Part shown: one piece after another, positions 1 to 8,051 of the stretch
Layout: every line of letters begins with the position of its first letter
Position numbering within the stretch: the first letter of the stretch is position 1
Assembly (NCBI GenBank): GCA_015229095.1
Contig: JADGCE010000005.1
Coordinates: forward strand, 16,874 to 44,276
Direction: 5' to 3'
Origin: Magnetococcales bacterium
Lineage (GTDB): Bacteria; Pseudomonadota; Magnetococcia; Magnetococcales; Magnetaquicoccaceae
Length of the DNA: 27,403 nucleotides
Position numbers and translations under genes: made by a program
The notes under the pieces: generated by a model
What the model saw: only the letters and a program-made list of their open reading frames with translations
Told to the model about the DNA's origin: nothing
Databases searched by the model: none

Positions 1-536
1 CCCCTGGGGCCATACATCTCCGTCGACTCTTCCCGGTCATCGCTTCCATCGGCTGTCCTGCTCTCACTGGTCGCTGCCCTGCTCTCGCTGGTCGCGGCAG
101 CGGTCGCCCCCGATTCAGATGCCGTCGACAGTCTGGCTGAGGCGGCGGGTTCCTGGGAGAGAGGTTTGCTGACCTCCGCTCTGCTGCTGGCTGTTTTGAC
201 CGGCGGGTAGTCAACCGGATCATCCACAACCCTGGAAAAACGACCACTTGTGGTGGGTGCAGCCGGTCGCACCGGCGGGACAACCTCTGCCTGCCGCCCT
301 GCTGCTGCGGGGGGTGTGGGTCGCGTCTGCGGCGGGTTGCTGCTCTCCTGGGAGAGATCCCGGGCGTTGGGGCCGGGGCAGGCGGTCACTTCGATCACCG
401 TGCGTCCCAAGGTCATGCCACCACCGGGGAGGCGGATGCTGCGGGTCGAAAGGATCACGGCATCGGCGCCCAGCTTTTCCTTGACCTCTTTGAGCACCTC
501 ACGCATGTCTTTCGCCTGAAAGGTGGAAATTTTCAT
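1..536 (-). CDS. flhF: FlhF, flagellar SRP-like GTPase, N-terminal part (cut by window edge)
   Basis: The reading frame opens at an ATG at 536 and runs off the window after 178 codons without a stop. The first 50 residues read MKISTFQAKDMREVLKEVKE followed by LGADAVILSTRS. This is the conserved FlhF N-terminal region, which precedes a variable linker and the NG GTPase domain. From about residue 60 the sequence becomes a low-complexity Pro/Ala/Ser linker, with a seven-residue unit AATSESR repeated in tandem near residue 150. FlhF is a membrane-associated SRP-type GTPase that sets flagellar position and number, usually in polar flagellates. The gene lies 52 bases downstream of flhA on the same strand, the common flhA-flhF order, so they are probably co-transcribed. 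The GTPase domain is outside the window, so its integrity cannot be judged. Confidence 0.88.
   Translation of the reverse strand, partial: MKISTFQAKDMREVLKEVKEKLGADAVILSTRSIRLPGGGMTLGRTVIEVTACPGPNARDLSQESSNPPQTRPTPPAAAGRQAEVVPPVRPAAPTTSGRFSRVVDDPVDYPPVKTASSRAEVSKPLSQEPAASARLSTASESGATAAATSESRAATSESRTADGSDDREESTEMYGPR
61..102 (-). repeat. Two tandem copies of a 21-bp unit in the flhF linker
   Basis: Positions 61-81 and 82-102 are imperfect direct copies that keep frame and encode two AATSESR-like heptapeptides in the disordered linker of FlhF. In-frame expansion or contraction would alter only linker length. Confidence 0.6.
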
Positions 537-588
537 GGTCTGCTCACAGGGCGATCCGGGTGTGGGGTGAGTGGATGTGATTGGCCGA

Positions 589-2679
589 TCATGAGAGTGT
601 CACCGATCCCAAGGAGTGAATGGCAACGTTGGAGGGAATCTCATTCTGAGAAATCACCACGAGATGGGGAATGGCGGCCTCTGTCGCCTGCTTGACGAAC
701 GGGCGTACCCGGGATCCGGTCAGGATGACCGGTTGGACAACCTGCGAGGCAATATGTTCCACAGCGTCTCGGACTCGATTCAGAAAAAGGGTCGCTGAAC
801 GAGGTGCTAAAGCAAGATAGGAACCATATTCTCCATCCACCACCGCTTCGGCGATCATGTTTTCTGCATCGGCCCCCAATATCAGGGCGGAGAGGGCCCC
901 TTGCTCGTCCAGATAGGCGGATACCAGGGAGCGGGAGAGGGATTGCCGCACCAACTCCACCAACTGGGCGGGCTGTTTGATCACTTTGGCATAGTCGGCC
1001 ACGGTTTCAAGGATTGTGGTCATGTCGCGGATGGAGACCCGCTCCCGCAGCAACCCCTGCAGCACTTTCTGGATGCCGCCCAGGTTGACCACATTGGGTA
1101 CCAGCTCGTCCACCAGCTTGGGTTGGTTTTTGCTGACCAGATCCAGGAGGTGCTGCACCTCTTGCCGGTTCAGCATTTCGTGGGCATGGGTGTGGATCAG
1201 CTCGGTGGCATGGGTGGCCAACACCGTCGCGGCATCCACCACGGTATAACCGAGCATTTCCGCCCGTTCCCGATCGTTGCCGTTGATCCAGATGGCGGGC
1301 AGGCCGAAAGCGGGCTCCTTGGTGGGGACTCCCTCCACGGTGCCGGTGACCGAACCGCCCTCCATGGCCAGATAGTTGCCGGGTCTGAGCTCGCCCCGTC
1401 CCACCTCCACCCCTTTGATCAGGAAGGCATATTCACCGGGCTTGAACTGCAGGTTGTCCTTGATATGGATGGGGGGCACCACAAACCCCATGTCGATGGC
1501 GAACTGTTTGCGGATGGCGCGAATTTTTTCCAGCAAGGTGCCATTTTGACTCTCATCCACCAGGGGGATCAGCCCATACCCCACATCCAGACGCAGGAGA
1601 TCCAGGGCCAGAAAGCTTTCGATGGGCTCTTCCTGCTTGGACTCTTCCCGCGCATGGGCCACCTCTTCCCGGGCATGGGCCCACTCCCGTGCATCCCGGC
1701 GTCGGAACAAAAACTGGGACCAGAGGGCCATGGCAATGGCCAACAGGGCAAAGGGTCCGGTGGGCATGCCGGGCATCAGGGCAAAGAGGCCCAATACGCC
1801 GGAGCTGAGGAGGATGACGCGGGGTTGGGCGGTGATCTGGCCTCCCACATGATCCGCCATGTGTTCGTCACTGGAGGCGCGGGTGACCAAAAAACCGGCG
1901 GCGGTGGAGATGACCAGGGCAGGAATCTGGGCAACCAGACCATCGCCAACGGTCAACAGGGTGTAGATATGGGCCGCTTCGCCGGCGGAGAGTCCCTGCT
2001 GGGCGACACCGACGATAAATCCGCCGATAATATTGATAAACGTAATTAAAATACCTGCCACAGCATCGCCGCGGACAAACTTGGAGGCACCGTCCATGGC
2101 CCCGAAAAATTCAGATTCCGCCTCAATTTCCCGACGCCGCTGCTTGGCCTCGGCCTCGGAGACCAAGCCGGAATTCAGGTCGGCGTCAATAGCCATCTGC
2201 TTGCCGGGCATTTTGTCCAAGGTGAAGCGGGCGGCCACCTCGGCGATGCGCCCGGCACCCTTGGTGATCACGATAAAGTTGATGATCACCAGAATGGTAA
2301 AGACAATCACCCCGACGACGGCATTGCCCCCCACCACAAACTGACCAAACGAGCGGATCACCTCGCCCGCCGCCCCCTCTCCTTCCGCACCGTGGAGCAG
2401 GATGATACGGGTGGTGGAAATATTCAGGGCAAGGCGAAACAGGGTGGCCATCAGCAGTACGCTGGGGAAGGAAGAAAAATCCAGGGGACGATGGACATAG
2501 ACAGTCGTCAAAAGGATGACGATCCCCATCGAAATATTGACGGAGAGGAGCATGTCCAGCAGGAAAGTGGGCAACGGGATGATCATGATCGTCAGGATGG
2601 CGATAATCCCAAACGCCATGACAACGTCATTGACCCCCTGGACGCGGGGCAGTGATCTGGGCAACGGTAATGCGGGCAA
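589..2679 (-). CDS. flhA: FlhA, flagellar type III export gate protein
   Basis: FlhA is the inner-membrane export gate subunit of the flagellar type III secretion system. The product has an N-terminal half with about eight membrane segments and a cytoplasmic C-terminal half that docks export chaperones. The FHIPEP family signature is clear: RIAEVAARFTLDKMPGKQMA, followed by IDADL. The open frame extends upstream to a GTG at 2790, giving 733 residues. That adds about 37 residues with no family likeness and no visible ribosome site. I prefer the in-frame TTG at 2679, preceded by GGAG at six-base spacing, which puts about 15 residues before the conserved NDVVMAFG segment and gives 696 residues, near the usual FlhA length. 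The gene is followed by flhF. A sigma-54-like site lies at 2885-2900. Identity is secure; the start is uncertain. Confidence 0.95.
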   Translation of the reverse strand: MPALPLPRSLPRVQGVNDVVMAFGIIAILTIMIIPLPTFLLDMLLSVNISMGIVILLTTVYVHRPLDFSSFPSVLLMATLFRLALNISTTRIILLHGAEGEGAAGEVIRSFGQFVVGGNAVVGVIVFTILVIINFIVITKGAGRIAEVAARFTLDKMPGKQMAIDADLNSGLVSEAEAKQRRREIEAESEFFGAMDGASKFVRGDAVAGILITFINIIGGFIVGVAQQGLSAGEAAHIYTLLTVGDGLVAQIPALVISTAAGFLVTRASSDEHMADHVGGQITAQPRVILLSSGVLGLFALMPGMPTGPFALLAIAMALWSQFLFRRRDAREWAHAREEVAHAREESKQEEPIESFLALDLLRLDVGYGLIPLVDESQNGTLLEKIRAIRKQFAIDMGFVVPPIHIKDNLQFKPGEYAFLIKGVEVGRGELRPGNYLAMEGGSVTGTVEGVPTKEPAFGLPAIWINGNDRERAEMLGYTVVDAATVLATHATELIHTHAHEMLNRQEVQHLLDLVSKNQPKLVDELVPNVVNLGGIQKVLQGLLRERVSIRDMTTILETVADYAKVIKQPAQLVELVRQSLSRSLVSAYLDEQGALSALILGADAENMIAEAVVDGEYGSYLALAPRSATLFLNRVRDAVEHIASQVVQPVILTGSRVRPFVKQATEAAIPHLVVISQNEIPSNVAIHSLGSVTLS

Positions 2680-2884
2680 CGCTTTCTCCAGAATGCATGC
2701 AACAGCGCAGTGCGTGTGGTCGGCGCTGTTGGCAACGGTTACAGCAGGGCATGTCAAGCGGGACTGCGGAAAAACCCTCTCTGACGCCACGCAAACATCA
2801 TACCGTAACTCAAATATTTTTCAATGGGCGAGGATTTATCACGCTGTATTTTTTGGCAAATATCTTCCCGCTCCGCCGTTCTCG

Positions 2885-2900
2885 TGCAGGGGAAACGCCA
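2885..2900 (-). promoter_or_regulatory. Sigma-54-like -24/-12 element upstream of flhA
   Basis: Read on the minus strand the site is TGGCGTTTCCCCTGCA. It has the GG and GC dinucleotides at the required 12-base offset and agrees with TGGC and TGCA of the sigma-54 consensus. Transcription would begin near 2874, about 84 bases before the GTG at 2790 and 195 before the TTG at 2679. flhA is sigma-54-dependent in several polar flagellates, so the assignment is plausible but rests on a short match. Confidence 0.35.
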
Positions 2901-2911
2901 GAGCGTTTCCC
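2890..2911. repeat. Perfect 9-bp inverted repeat upstream of flhA
   Basis: GGGAAACGC and GCGTTTCCC are separated by CAGA. The repeat overlaps the sigma-54-like -24/-12 element, so it may be an operator or a hairpin. No T-run follows on either strand. Confidence 0.55.
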
Positions 2912-2990
2912 GGAAGGGTGTCGACACGCCAGCAACGGGGCCGAACAACCCGGCCCGAATCTTTCACTGGGCTCTTTTTATTCAATAATT

Positions 2991-3758
2991 TTACGAAACA
3001 GTTAAAATTTCGTTACCCTCCGGGGTGATCAACACGGTATGTTCAAATTGGGCAGAGAGGGAGTGGTCTTTGGTGACGACCGTCCATTGATCGGGCATCA
3101 ATTTGACCTCCGCCCGACCCTGGTTGATCATGGGTTCGATGGTAAAAATCATACCGGGCAGGAGTTTTGCCCCTCTCTCCCGGGTGCCGTAATGGAGCAC
3201 GGCGGGCTCCTCGTGAAAGGAGCGACCGATGCCATGACCACAATATTCCCGCACCACGGAGCAGTGCTGCTGGCGGGCATGCTGCTCAATGGCCGCGCCG
3301 ATATCGCCAAAATAGCCACCGGGTTGTGCCGCTGCAATACCCACAGACAAACACTCTTCCGCGACCTGGACCAGCTTTTTGTTGCGGGATGTGGGAGGGC
3401 CCACAAAAAATGTCCGGCTGGTATCCCCATGGAAACCGTTCAGATAAACGGTCACATCGACGTTGATAATGTCGCCTTCCCGCAGGATCCGTTGACTGGG
3501 AATGCCGTGACACACCTGATGGTTGACGGATGTGCAGATGGATTTTGGAAATCCCTGGGGATTGCGCGGTGTCGGTCGATAGTTCAGCGGGGAGGGGGTG
3601 GCCCCATGATCCAGAATAAATTGATGGCACAGGGTGTTGAGTTGATCCGTGGTGACACCAGGCTGGACATGGGGTGCAATCATCCGCAGGGTCTGGGCGG
3701 CCAACCGACAGCTCAAACGCATGCTTTCAATCTCTTCCGGGGTTTTGATGAGGATCAT
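2991..3758 (-). CDS. map: Type I methionine aminopeptidase
   Basis: This enzyme removes the initiator methionine from nascent proteins in the cytoplasm. The 255-residue length matches the bacterial type Ia enzyme. The five metal ligands are all visible: D101 in INVDVT, D112 in GFHGDTSRTF, H175 in GHGIGRSFHEEP, E208 in FTIEPM and E239 in QFEHTVLI. H84 in NHQVCHGIP and H182 are the usual substrate-contacting histidines. The gene begins 17 bases after the stop of the two-PDZ gene on the same strand, so it is the last member of an aroE-pdz-map operon. In many proteobacteria map follows other housekeeping genes, so the neighbours say little about its role. Identity is secure. Confidence 0.97.
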   Translation of the reverse strand: MILIKTPEEIESMRLSCRLAAQTLRMIAPHVQPGVTTDQLNTLCHQFILDHGATPSPLNYRPTPRNPQGFPKSICTSVNHQVCHGIPSQRILREGDIINVDVTVYLNGFHGDTSRTFFVGPPTSRNKKLVQVAEECLSVGIAAAQPGGYFGDIGAAIEQHARQQHCSVVREYCGHGIGRSFHEEPAVLHYGTRERGAKLLPGMIFTIEPMINQGRAEVKLMPDQWTVVTKDHSLSAQFEHTVLITPEGNEILTVS

Positions 3759-3775
3759 TTTTTGCAGGGCCTATC

Positions 3776-4552
3776 CTAGGGATTGGTCGGTGCTTTTTGC
3801 AATTGCACCTGGGACATGAGGGTTCGGCCCTCCCGTTTGAAGGCAACTTCCACCAGGTCTCCCGGTCGCATCAGGGTGAGCATTTGCACCAGAGCTTCCG
3901 GGGAGTTGACGGCTTGGCGATTGATGGCAACGAGGAGATCTCCCGCACGGAGGTCGGCCTGCTCCGCCGGACTGTGGGGCGCAACATCCACGATGGAGAT
4001 GCCTCCGGGGGCCACATTTGAAGCGATACCCAGCCAAACCGTGGGGGTTGGCGGTGGAAACCGCTCCTCCCAGGATTGCGACTGGGAACTCCAATCGCCC
4101 CGCTCCTCTTTTTCCCGCAGGAAAGGAGGGGTTGGGGTGGGTGCGGGGGTGGCGGCAGCGGGGGCTTCCGTACCGGGTCGGGCGGGGTAGAGGCGGCTGG
4201 TTGCGGTCGGCGGGGAGGAGGGGTGCTCCTCGCCGCTTTCCAGGGTTGTGCGGATTTTGATCTCCTCGCCGCGCCGCCACAGGGTCAGGGTGACCTCTTT
4301 GCCGGCGGTGGTGTTGGCAAGCACTTCGGCAAAATGCTCCACGGAGCGGAGGTTGATGGTGTCGATGGCGCGGATGAGATCCCCCCTTTTCAGGCCGCTG
4401 CGATCTGCCGGACTCTCCTTGAAAATGTCTGCCACCTGTACCCCCTGGGGGGGGTGGACAGTCAAGCCCAACCAGCCGCCCGCCAGCACCGCATGGGGCA
4501 GCATCAGGAAAGAGACCGCCATACAGGATGATAGAAAATGTTTCGCCGTCAT
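3776..4552 (-). CDS. Periplasmic protein with two PDZ domains and no protease domain
   Basis: The 258-residue product begins with a signal peptide whose hydrophobic core runs to about residue 23 and ends in AVLA before GGW, a likely signal peptidase I site. PDZ domain 1 covers about residues 27-105, with the loop GWLGLTV and the GLKRGDLI strand. A Pro/Ala/Thr-rich linker of about 60 residues follows. PDZ domain 2 covers about 172-252 (VWLGIAS, ADLRAGDLLVAIN). No serine protease or zinc protease domain is present, unlike DegP or RseP, so it probably binds exposed C-termini or serves as an adaptor in the periplasm. A Shine-Dalgarno AGGAGGG lies 11 bases before the ATG. It sits 31 bases after aroE and 17 before map. 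The partner and function are unknown. Confidence 0.85.
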   Translation of the reverse strand: MTAKHFLSSCMAVSFLMLPHAVLAGGWLGLTVHPPQGVQVADIFKESPADRSGLKRGDLIRAIDTINLRSVEHFAEVLANTTAGKEVTLTLWRRGEEIKIRTTLESGEEHPSSPPTATSRLYPARPGTEAPAAATPAPTPTPPFLREKEERGDWSSQSQSWEERFPPPTPTVWLGIASNVAPGGISIVDVAPHSPAEQADLRAGDLLVAINRQAVNSPEALVQMLTLMRPGDLVEVAFKREGRTLMSQVQLQKAPTNP

Positions 4553-4583
4553 CTGTTTCAGAACCCTCCTGCGCTGTTGGTCG

Positions 4584-5474
4584 CTAGAGCAAACCCAATA
4601 GCCGCGCCCGCACCCGCTCCACCGGCATCTCCTCTCCCGTCCAGATTTTAAACCCTCGACGACCCTGATGGATCAACATGCCCAAACCGTTTTGCACCGC
4701 CAGTCCCCGCCGTTTGGCGGCACGCAACAGGGGCGTCTCCCGGGGCGCGTAAACAATGTCGTAGATCAATGCAGTGTCAGGCAGGCGGTCCATCTCCACC
4801 ATCTGCATCTCCTCCCCCGCCAAACCCAGGAGGGTGGTATTGACCAACAGGTCAACCCCTTCCAGGGGCAGAGGTTCCTGGGGTACCGCCCGCAGCGTGG
4901 CCTGGGGATAGTGGGGGGCCAGATCAGCCAGCAACTGTTCGGCACGGGCCAGGGTGCGATTGGCCACCGTGAGGGTGCGAATGCCCGCCTCCAGCAATCC
5001 CACCACCACGCCACGGGCGGCCCCTCCTGCGCCCAACACCAACACCGACCGGTCACCCCACTCCGTGCTGGAGCGCCAGCCCTCCGTCTCGGCCAAGGCA
5101 TCGGTAAATCCCTGGGCGTCGGTGTTATACCCCCGCAGCAGGCCGTCCGGATCAATGGCGACCGTGTTGACGGCACCGATGCGCTCTGCCAGGGGGTCCA
5201 GCCAATCCATCAGGGGCAGCAGGGCCTCCTTGTGCGGGACGGTGGCATTAAAACCCCGCATGCCCATGGCAACAAAACCGCGCACGGCCTCCGGCAACCG
5301 TTCCGGGTAAACATGAAAAGCCAGATAGCGCATGTTCAACCCCAGCCAGGCCAGCGCCGGGTTGTGCAGTGCCGGAGAAAGACTATGGGCAACCGGGTGA
5401 CCGATGACCCCCAGCAGGCGGGTTTGCGCGTTGGGAATGTGGGCGAATGGATTGTCGAAAGCAATATTGCTCAC
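4584..5474 (-). CDS. aroE: Shikimate dehydrogenase (NADP-dependent)
   Basis: AroE reduces 3-dehydroshikimate to shikimate in aromatic amino acid synthesis. The product shows the shikimate-binding GHPVAHSLSP segment (S31, S33), the catalytic lysine in NATVPHKE (K82), IGAVNTV, GYNTDAQG (D119), the NADP-binding VLGAGGAARG loop, the ANRT motif and the C-terminal GLGMLIHQG segment (Q270). I start at the GTG at 5474 because AGAGGAG lies at good spacing upstream, giving 296 residues. The longer frame from the ATG at 5531 begins inside the probable -10 box of the promoter at 5532-5559, so that start would not be on the transcript. It is the first gene of the aroE-pdz-map group. Identity is secure. 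Confidence 0.96.
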   Translation of the reverse strand: MSNIAFDNPFAHIPNAQTRLLGVIGHPVAHSLSPALHNPALAWLGLNMRYLAFHVYPERLPEAVRGFVAMGMRGFNATVPHKEALLPLMDWLDPLAERIGAVNTVAIDPDGLLRGYNTDAQGFTDALAETEGWRSSTEWGDRSVLVLGAGGAARGVVVGLLEAGIRTLTVANRTLARAEQLLADLAPHYPQATLRAVPQEPLPLEGVDLLVNTTLLGLAGEEMQMVEMDRLPDTALIYDIVYAPRETPLLRAAKRRGLAVQNGLGMLIHQGRRGFKIWTGEEMPVERVRARLLGLL

Positions 5475-5531
5475 GGCCTGGTCTCCTCTGAGGGTGGTTT
5501 GCGGCAAACAACAAACCAACGCGGGCAGCAT

Positions 5532-5559
5532 AGCATATTTTTCGGATCGTGCGAGTCAA
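5532..5559 (-). promoter_or_regulatory. Sigma-70-like promoter for the aroE-pdz-map operon
   Basis: On the minus strand TTGACT (5559-5554) and TATGCT (5537-5532) are separated by 16 bases. Transcription would begin near 5525, leaving an untranslated leader of about 50 bases before the GTG of aroE. Confidence 0.55.
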
Positions 5560-5862
5560 AATCGCGCTCTCCTCTCCCTCTCCTCCCACGCCGGGGCGAC
5601 AGGCGGCAGAGGATTGTGTCAGGATGTAACGGCATGCTGCCGGTTGGCAAGGTCTGTTTGCGGCCTGTCTCAAAAAAACCTTGCCTTTTCCCTCATCAAT
5701 CGGCACGATGAAGCGGCTTCCGGTGCGGTTGGAAAAGGGCACCGGAGGTGCAAGCCTTGCAGACGACCCGCTGCCTGGAGCCTTTTCGGTTCCATGCGAG
5801 GGGCGCGGCTTGTCCATTGTTTTTTCACACTGTAAGGAGGGGACGGCCTGTCGGGTTGTCCT
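5560..5862 (+). other. Structured non-coding region upstream of the ABC exporter
   Basis: About 300 bases carry no supported gene but several potential RNA hairpins on the plus strand. GGCAAGGT (5646-5653) pairs with ACCTTGCC (5678-5685) and is followed by TTTT. GCAC/GAAG (5703-5713) pair with CTTC/GTGC (5717-5726). GCACC and GGTGC (5739-5751) form a 5-bp stem with a GGA loop. GAAAAGG (5732-5738) can pair with CCTTTTC (5781-5787), enclosing that stem. The GCAC and GGTGC arms can swap partners, so two exclusive folds are possible. It does not match a riboswitch class I know. A strong Shine-Dalgarno AAGGAGGGG ends the region (5834-5842). Confidence 0.4.
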
Positions 5863-8034
5863 GTGTATGCCTTGACCGAACCATTGAGCCTTGAACAGTC
5901 CGGCATGACGCCATTTCTCTCGTCGCTGCGCTGCATTTTTTTGGTGTGCCAACATCACGGCATCGAGGTGACGCCGGAGCGGTTTCTGGGTGCCAAAGAG
6001 GATGATATCGTCGGCTCCGTGCTGCGCCTGATGCACGAGGTAAACCTGAAAGGCAAACTGCTCAGAAAACGCAAGTGGCAGGATCTGGCCAGTTTGGGGA
6101 CGGCCTATCCCGTGATGACAGAAAAAAAATCAGGCCATTGGGTCATCGTCGCCAGCGTGGTGAAGACCGCCGACGGCGCCGAAAATGTCGCGGTGATGGA
6201 TCCCTGTTCCGAATCCGCCGGCCTTGCTCTGGTTTCCCGTCAGCAGTTTGAAGAGCAATGGAACGGCACCATCCTGCTCATCAAACGTGAATACAACCTG
6301 GACGATGGACCCCGCACCTTCGACCTCCGCTGGTTTCTGCCGGAGATCATGAAAAATGCAAAATATTTTCGTGATATTATCGTCGCCGCCACCATGGTGA
6401 ACCTGCTGAGTTTTGTCATGCCCCTGTCGTTCCAGATCATGTTGGACAAGGTTGTCCCCCATCAGAGCTACCAGACATTGTTCACCATGGTCGTCATTTT
6501 GGTGGTTGCGACAATATTTGACGGTTTGTTCACCTACGTGCGCTCCATGTTGATGATTTATGCCACCAACAAAATCGATGCCCAATTGATTGTGCGGACC
6601 TTCGAGCATCTGTTGCGCCTGCCCATGCCCTTCTTCGAGAGCATGCCCACCGGTGTTTTGATCCGGCACATGCAGCAGACGGAATCCATTCGTGGCTTTT
6701 TGACGGGGGGGCTGTTCCATACCCTGCTGGATGCCTCCGCCCTGCCCCTCCTGTTGGTGGCCCTGACTCTGTACAGCAAACTGCTGACCGGCGTGGTGCT
6801 GCTCTATACCCTGGGCATCGCGGCGATCATCGGCTTGATGATACCCGCCTTCAAAAAGCGGTTGGAGCAGCTCTACACGGCAGAGGGTTCCCGCAACGCC
6901 GACCTGGTGGAGACGGTGCATGGCATGCGCGCGGTAAAATCCCTGGCTCTGGAGCCGTTGCGCAAAGCCACCTGGGACAGAAAAGTGGCCAACTGCATCG
7001 AACAGCGCACCTCCGTCGGACAATTCGGGGCCATTGCCGGTACCCTGACCCATATGCTGCAGGGTGCCATGGGACTGACCGTTCTCAGCCTGGGCATCTT
7101 TCAAGTGTTTGACGGCGAGATGAGCATCGGCGCCCTGGTCGCCTTCAACATGCTTTCCGGACGGGTCACCGGTCCCCTGGTACAGATCGTCAGCCTGATC
7201 AACGCCTATCAGCAGACCGCGCTCTCCGTGACCATGCTGGGTCATGTCATGAACCATCCCCCCGAACGGGATCCCAATCAGCGGGGCATCCGTCCGGTGA
7301 TCACCGGTCAAATAGAGTTCCAGGATATCACCTTCCGCTACGACAAGTCGGCAACTCCGGCCCTGCGCGGCGTCTCTTTCCGGGTGGAAGAGGGGCAGGT
7401 GATCGGCGTGGTGGGTCGCTCCGGTTCAGGAAAGACCACCATCACCCGGCTGATTCAAAGCATTCACAGCGCACAGGAGGGGATGGTTCTCCTGGATGGC
7501 AACGATATCCGCCATTTTGAACTGCCCCATCTGCGGCGCAGCATTGGCGTGGTCTTGCAGGATAATATCCTGTTCCGTGGCACTGTGCGGGAAAACATTG
7601 CCGCTGCCAAACCCGATGCCACCCTGCTTGAGGTGATCGAAGCGGCCAAATTGGCGGGAGCCGATGAGTTTATTGATCGTCTCTCCCACTCTTACGAAAC
7701 CTATGTGGAGGAGGGGGCCTCCAATTTTTCGGGGGGGCAACGCCAGCGGATCGCCATTGCCCGCGCCCTGTTGTTAAGCCCGCGTTTGTTGATTTTTGAC
7801 GAGGCGACCAGCGCGTTGGATCCGGAAAGCGAAGCGATCATTCGGCACAGTCTGAGCAGAATTTCCAGTGGGCGCACCATGATTATCGTTTCCCATCGAC
7901 TCTCCTCCCTGACTTCGGCGGATGCCATTCTGGTGCTGGATCGGGGCGAAGTGGTGGATATGGCCCCCCACCAGGTGCTGTTGGAGCGTTGTGAGATCTA
8001 TCGACATCTGTGGGATCAACAAAACAGCTTTTGA
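5863..8034 (+). CDS. HlyB-type type I secretion ABC transporter with inactive C39-like domain
   Basis: This is an inner-membrane exporter ATPase of a type I secretion system. Counting from the GTG at 5863, residues 15-140 are a C39-peptidase-like domain. H92 (GHW) and D113 (MDP) are in place, but the position of the catalytic cysteine, near residue 20, is Leu/Ser. This is therefore a HlyB-like docking domain, not a leader-cleaving protease. A six-helix transmembrane domain spans about 165-460. The nucleotide-binding domain has Walker A GRSGSGKTT (518-526), Q-loop Q566, signature FSGGQ (622-626), Walker B LLIFDE (642-647) and H678. No membrane-fusion protein, TolC partner or RTX substrate lies nearby, so the substrate is unknown. 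The start is unclear: AAGGAGGGG at 5834-5842 is 20 bases from the GTG but 5 from an in-frame CTG at 5848, and an ATG lies at 5905. Confidence 0.92.
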   Translation: MYALTEPLSLEQSGMTPFLSSLRCIFLVCQHHGIEVTPERFLGAKEDDIVGSVLRLMHEVNLKGKLLRKRKWQDLASLGTAYPVMTEKKSGHWVIVASVVKTADGAENVAVMDPCSESAGLALVSRQQFEEQWNGTILLIKREYNLDDGPRTFDLRWFLPEIMKNAKYFRDIIVAATMVNLLSFVMPLSFQIMLDKVVPHQSYQTLFTMVVILVVATIFDGLFTYVRSMLMIYATNKIDAQLIVRTFEHLLRLPMPFFESMPTGVLIRHMQQTESIRGFLTGGLFHTLLDASALPLLLVALTLYSKLLTGVVLLYTLGIAAIIGLMIPAFKKRLEQLYTAEGSRNADLVETVHGMRAVKSLALEPLRKATWDRKVANCIEQRTSVGQFGAIAGTLTHMLQGAMGLTVLSLGIFQVFDGEMSIGALVAFNMLSGRVTGPLVQIVSLINAYQQTALSVTMLGHVMNHPPERDPNQRGIRPVITGQIEFQDITFRYDKSATPALRGVSFRVEEGQVIGVVGRSGSGKTTITRLIQSIHSAQEGMVLLDGNDIRHFELPHLRRSIGVVLQDNILFRGTVRENIAAAKPDATLLEVIEAAKLAGADEFIDRLSHSYETYVEEGASNFSGGQRQRIAIARALLLSPRLLIFDEATSALDPESEAIIRHSLSRISSGRTMIIVSHRLSSLTSADAILVLDRGEVVDMAPHQVLLERCEIYRHLWDQQNSF

Positions 8035-8051
8035 TCGGGGGGTGTTGTGTC

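Larger units (their letters stand above)
2680..2990 (-). other. Intergenic region between map and flhA
   Basis: About 310 bases lie between the map stop and the preferred flhA start, or 200 if the GTG at 2790 is used. I see no supported gene here. The region holds a sigma-54-like element (2885-2900), a perfect 9-bp inverted repeat (2890-2911) and a GC-rich inverted repeat around 2938-2957. None of the hairpins is followed by a T-run on the minus strand, so no classical intrinsic terminator for map is visible. Confidence 0.5.

Noticed and set aside
901..2049. A 382-codon open frame antisense to flhA
   Set aside because: Mirror frame of a secure flagellar gene with no family match.
5731..5790. 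Resemblance of CACCGGAGGTGCAAGCC to the glycine riboswitch core
   Set aside because: The paired GGAGAG and CTCTCAGG segments of that class are absent, so I call it only a structured leader.
6130..7311. A 393-codon open frame antisense to the exporter gene
   Set aside because: His/Gln/Gly-rich composition without domains; the plus-strand exporter is unambiguous.
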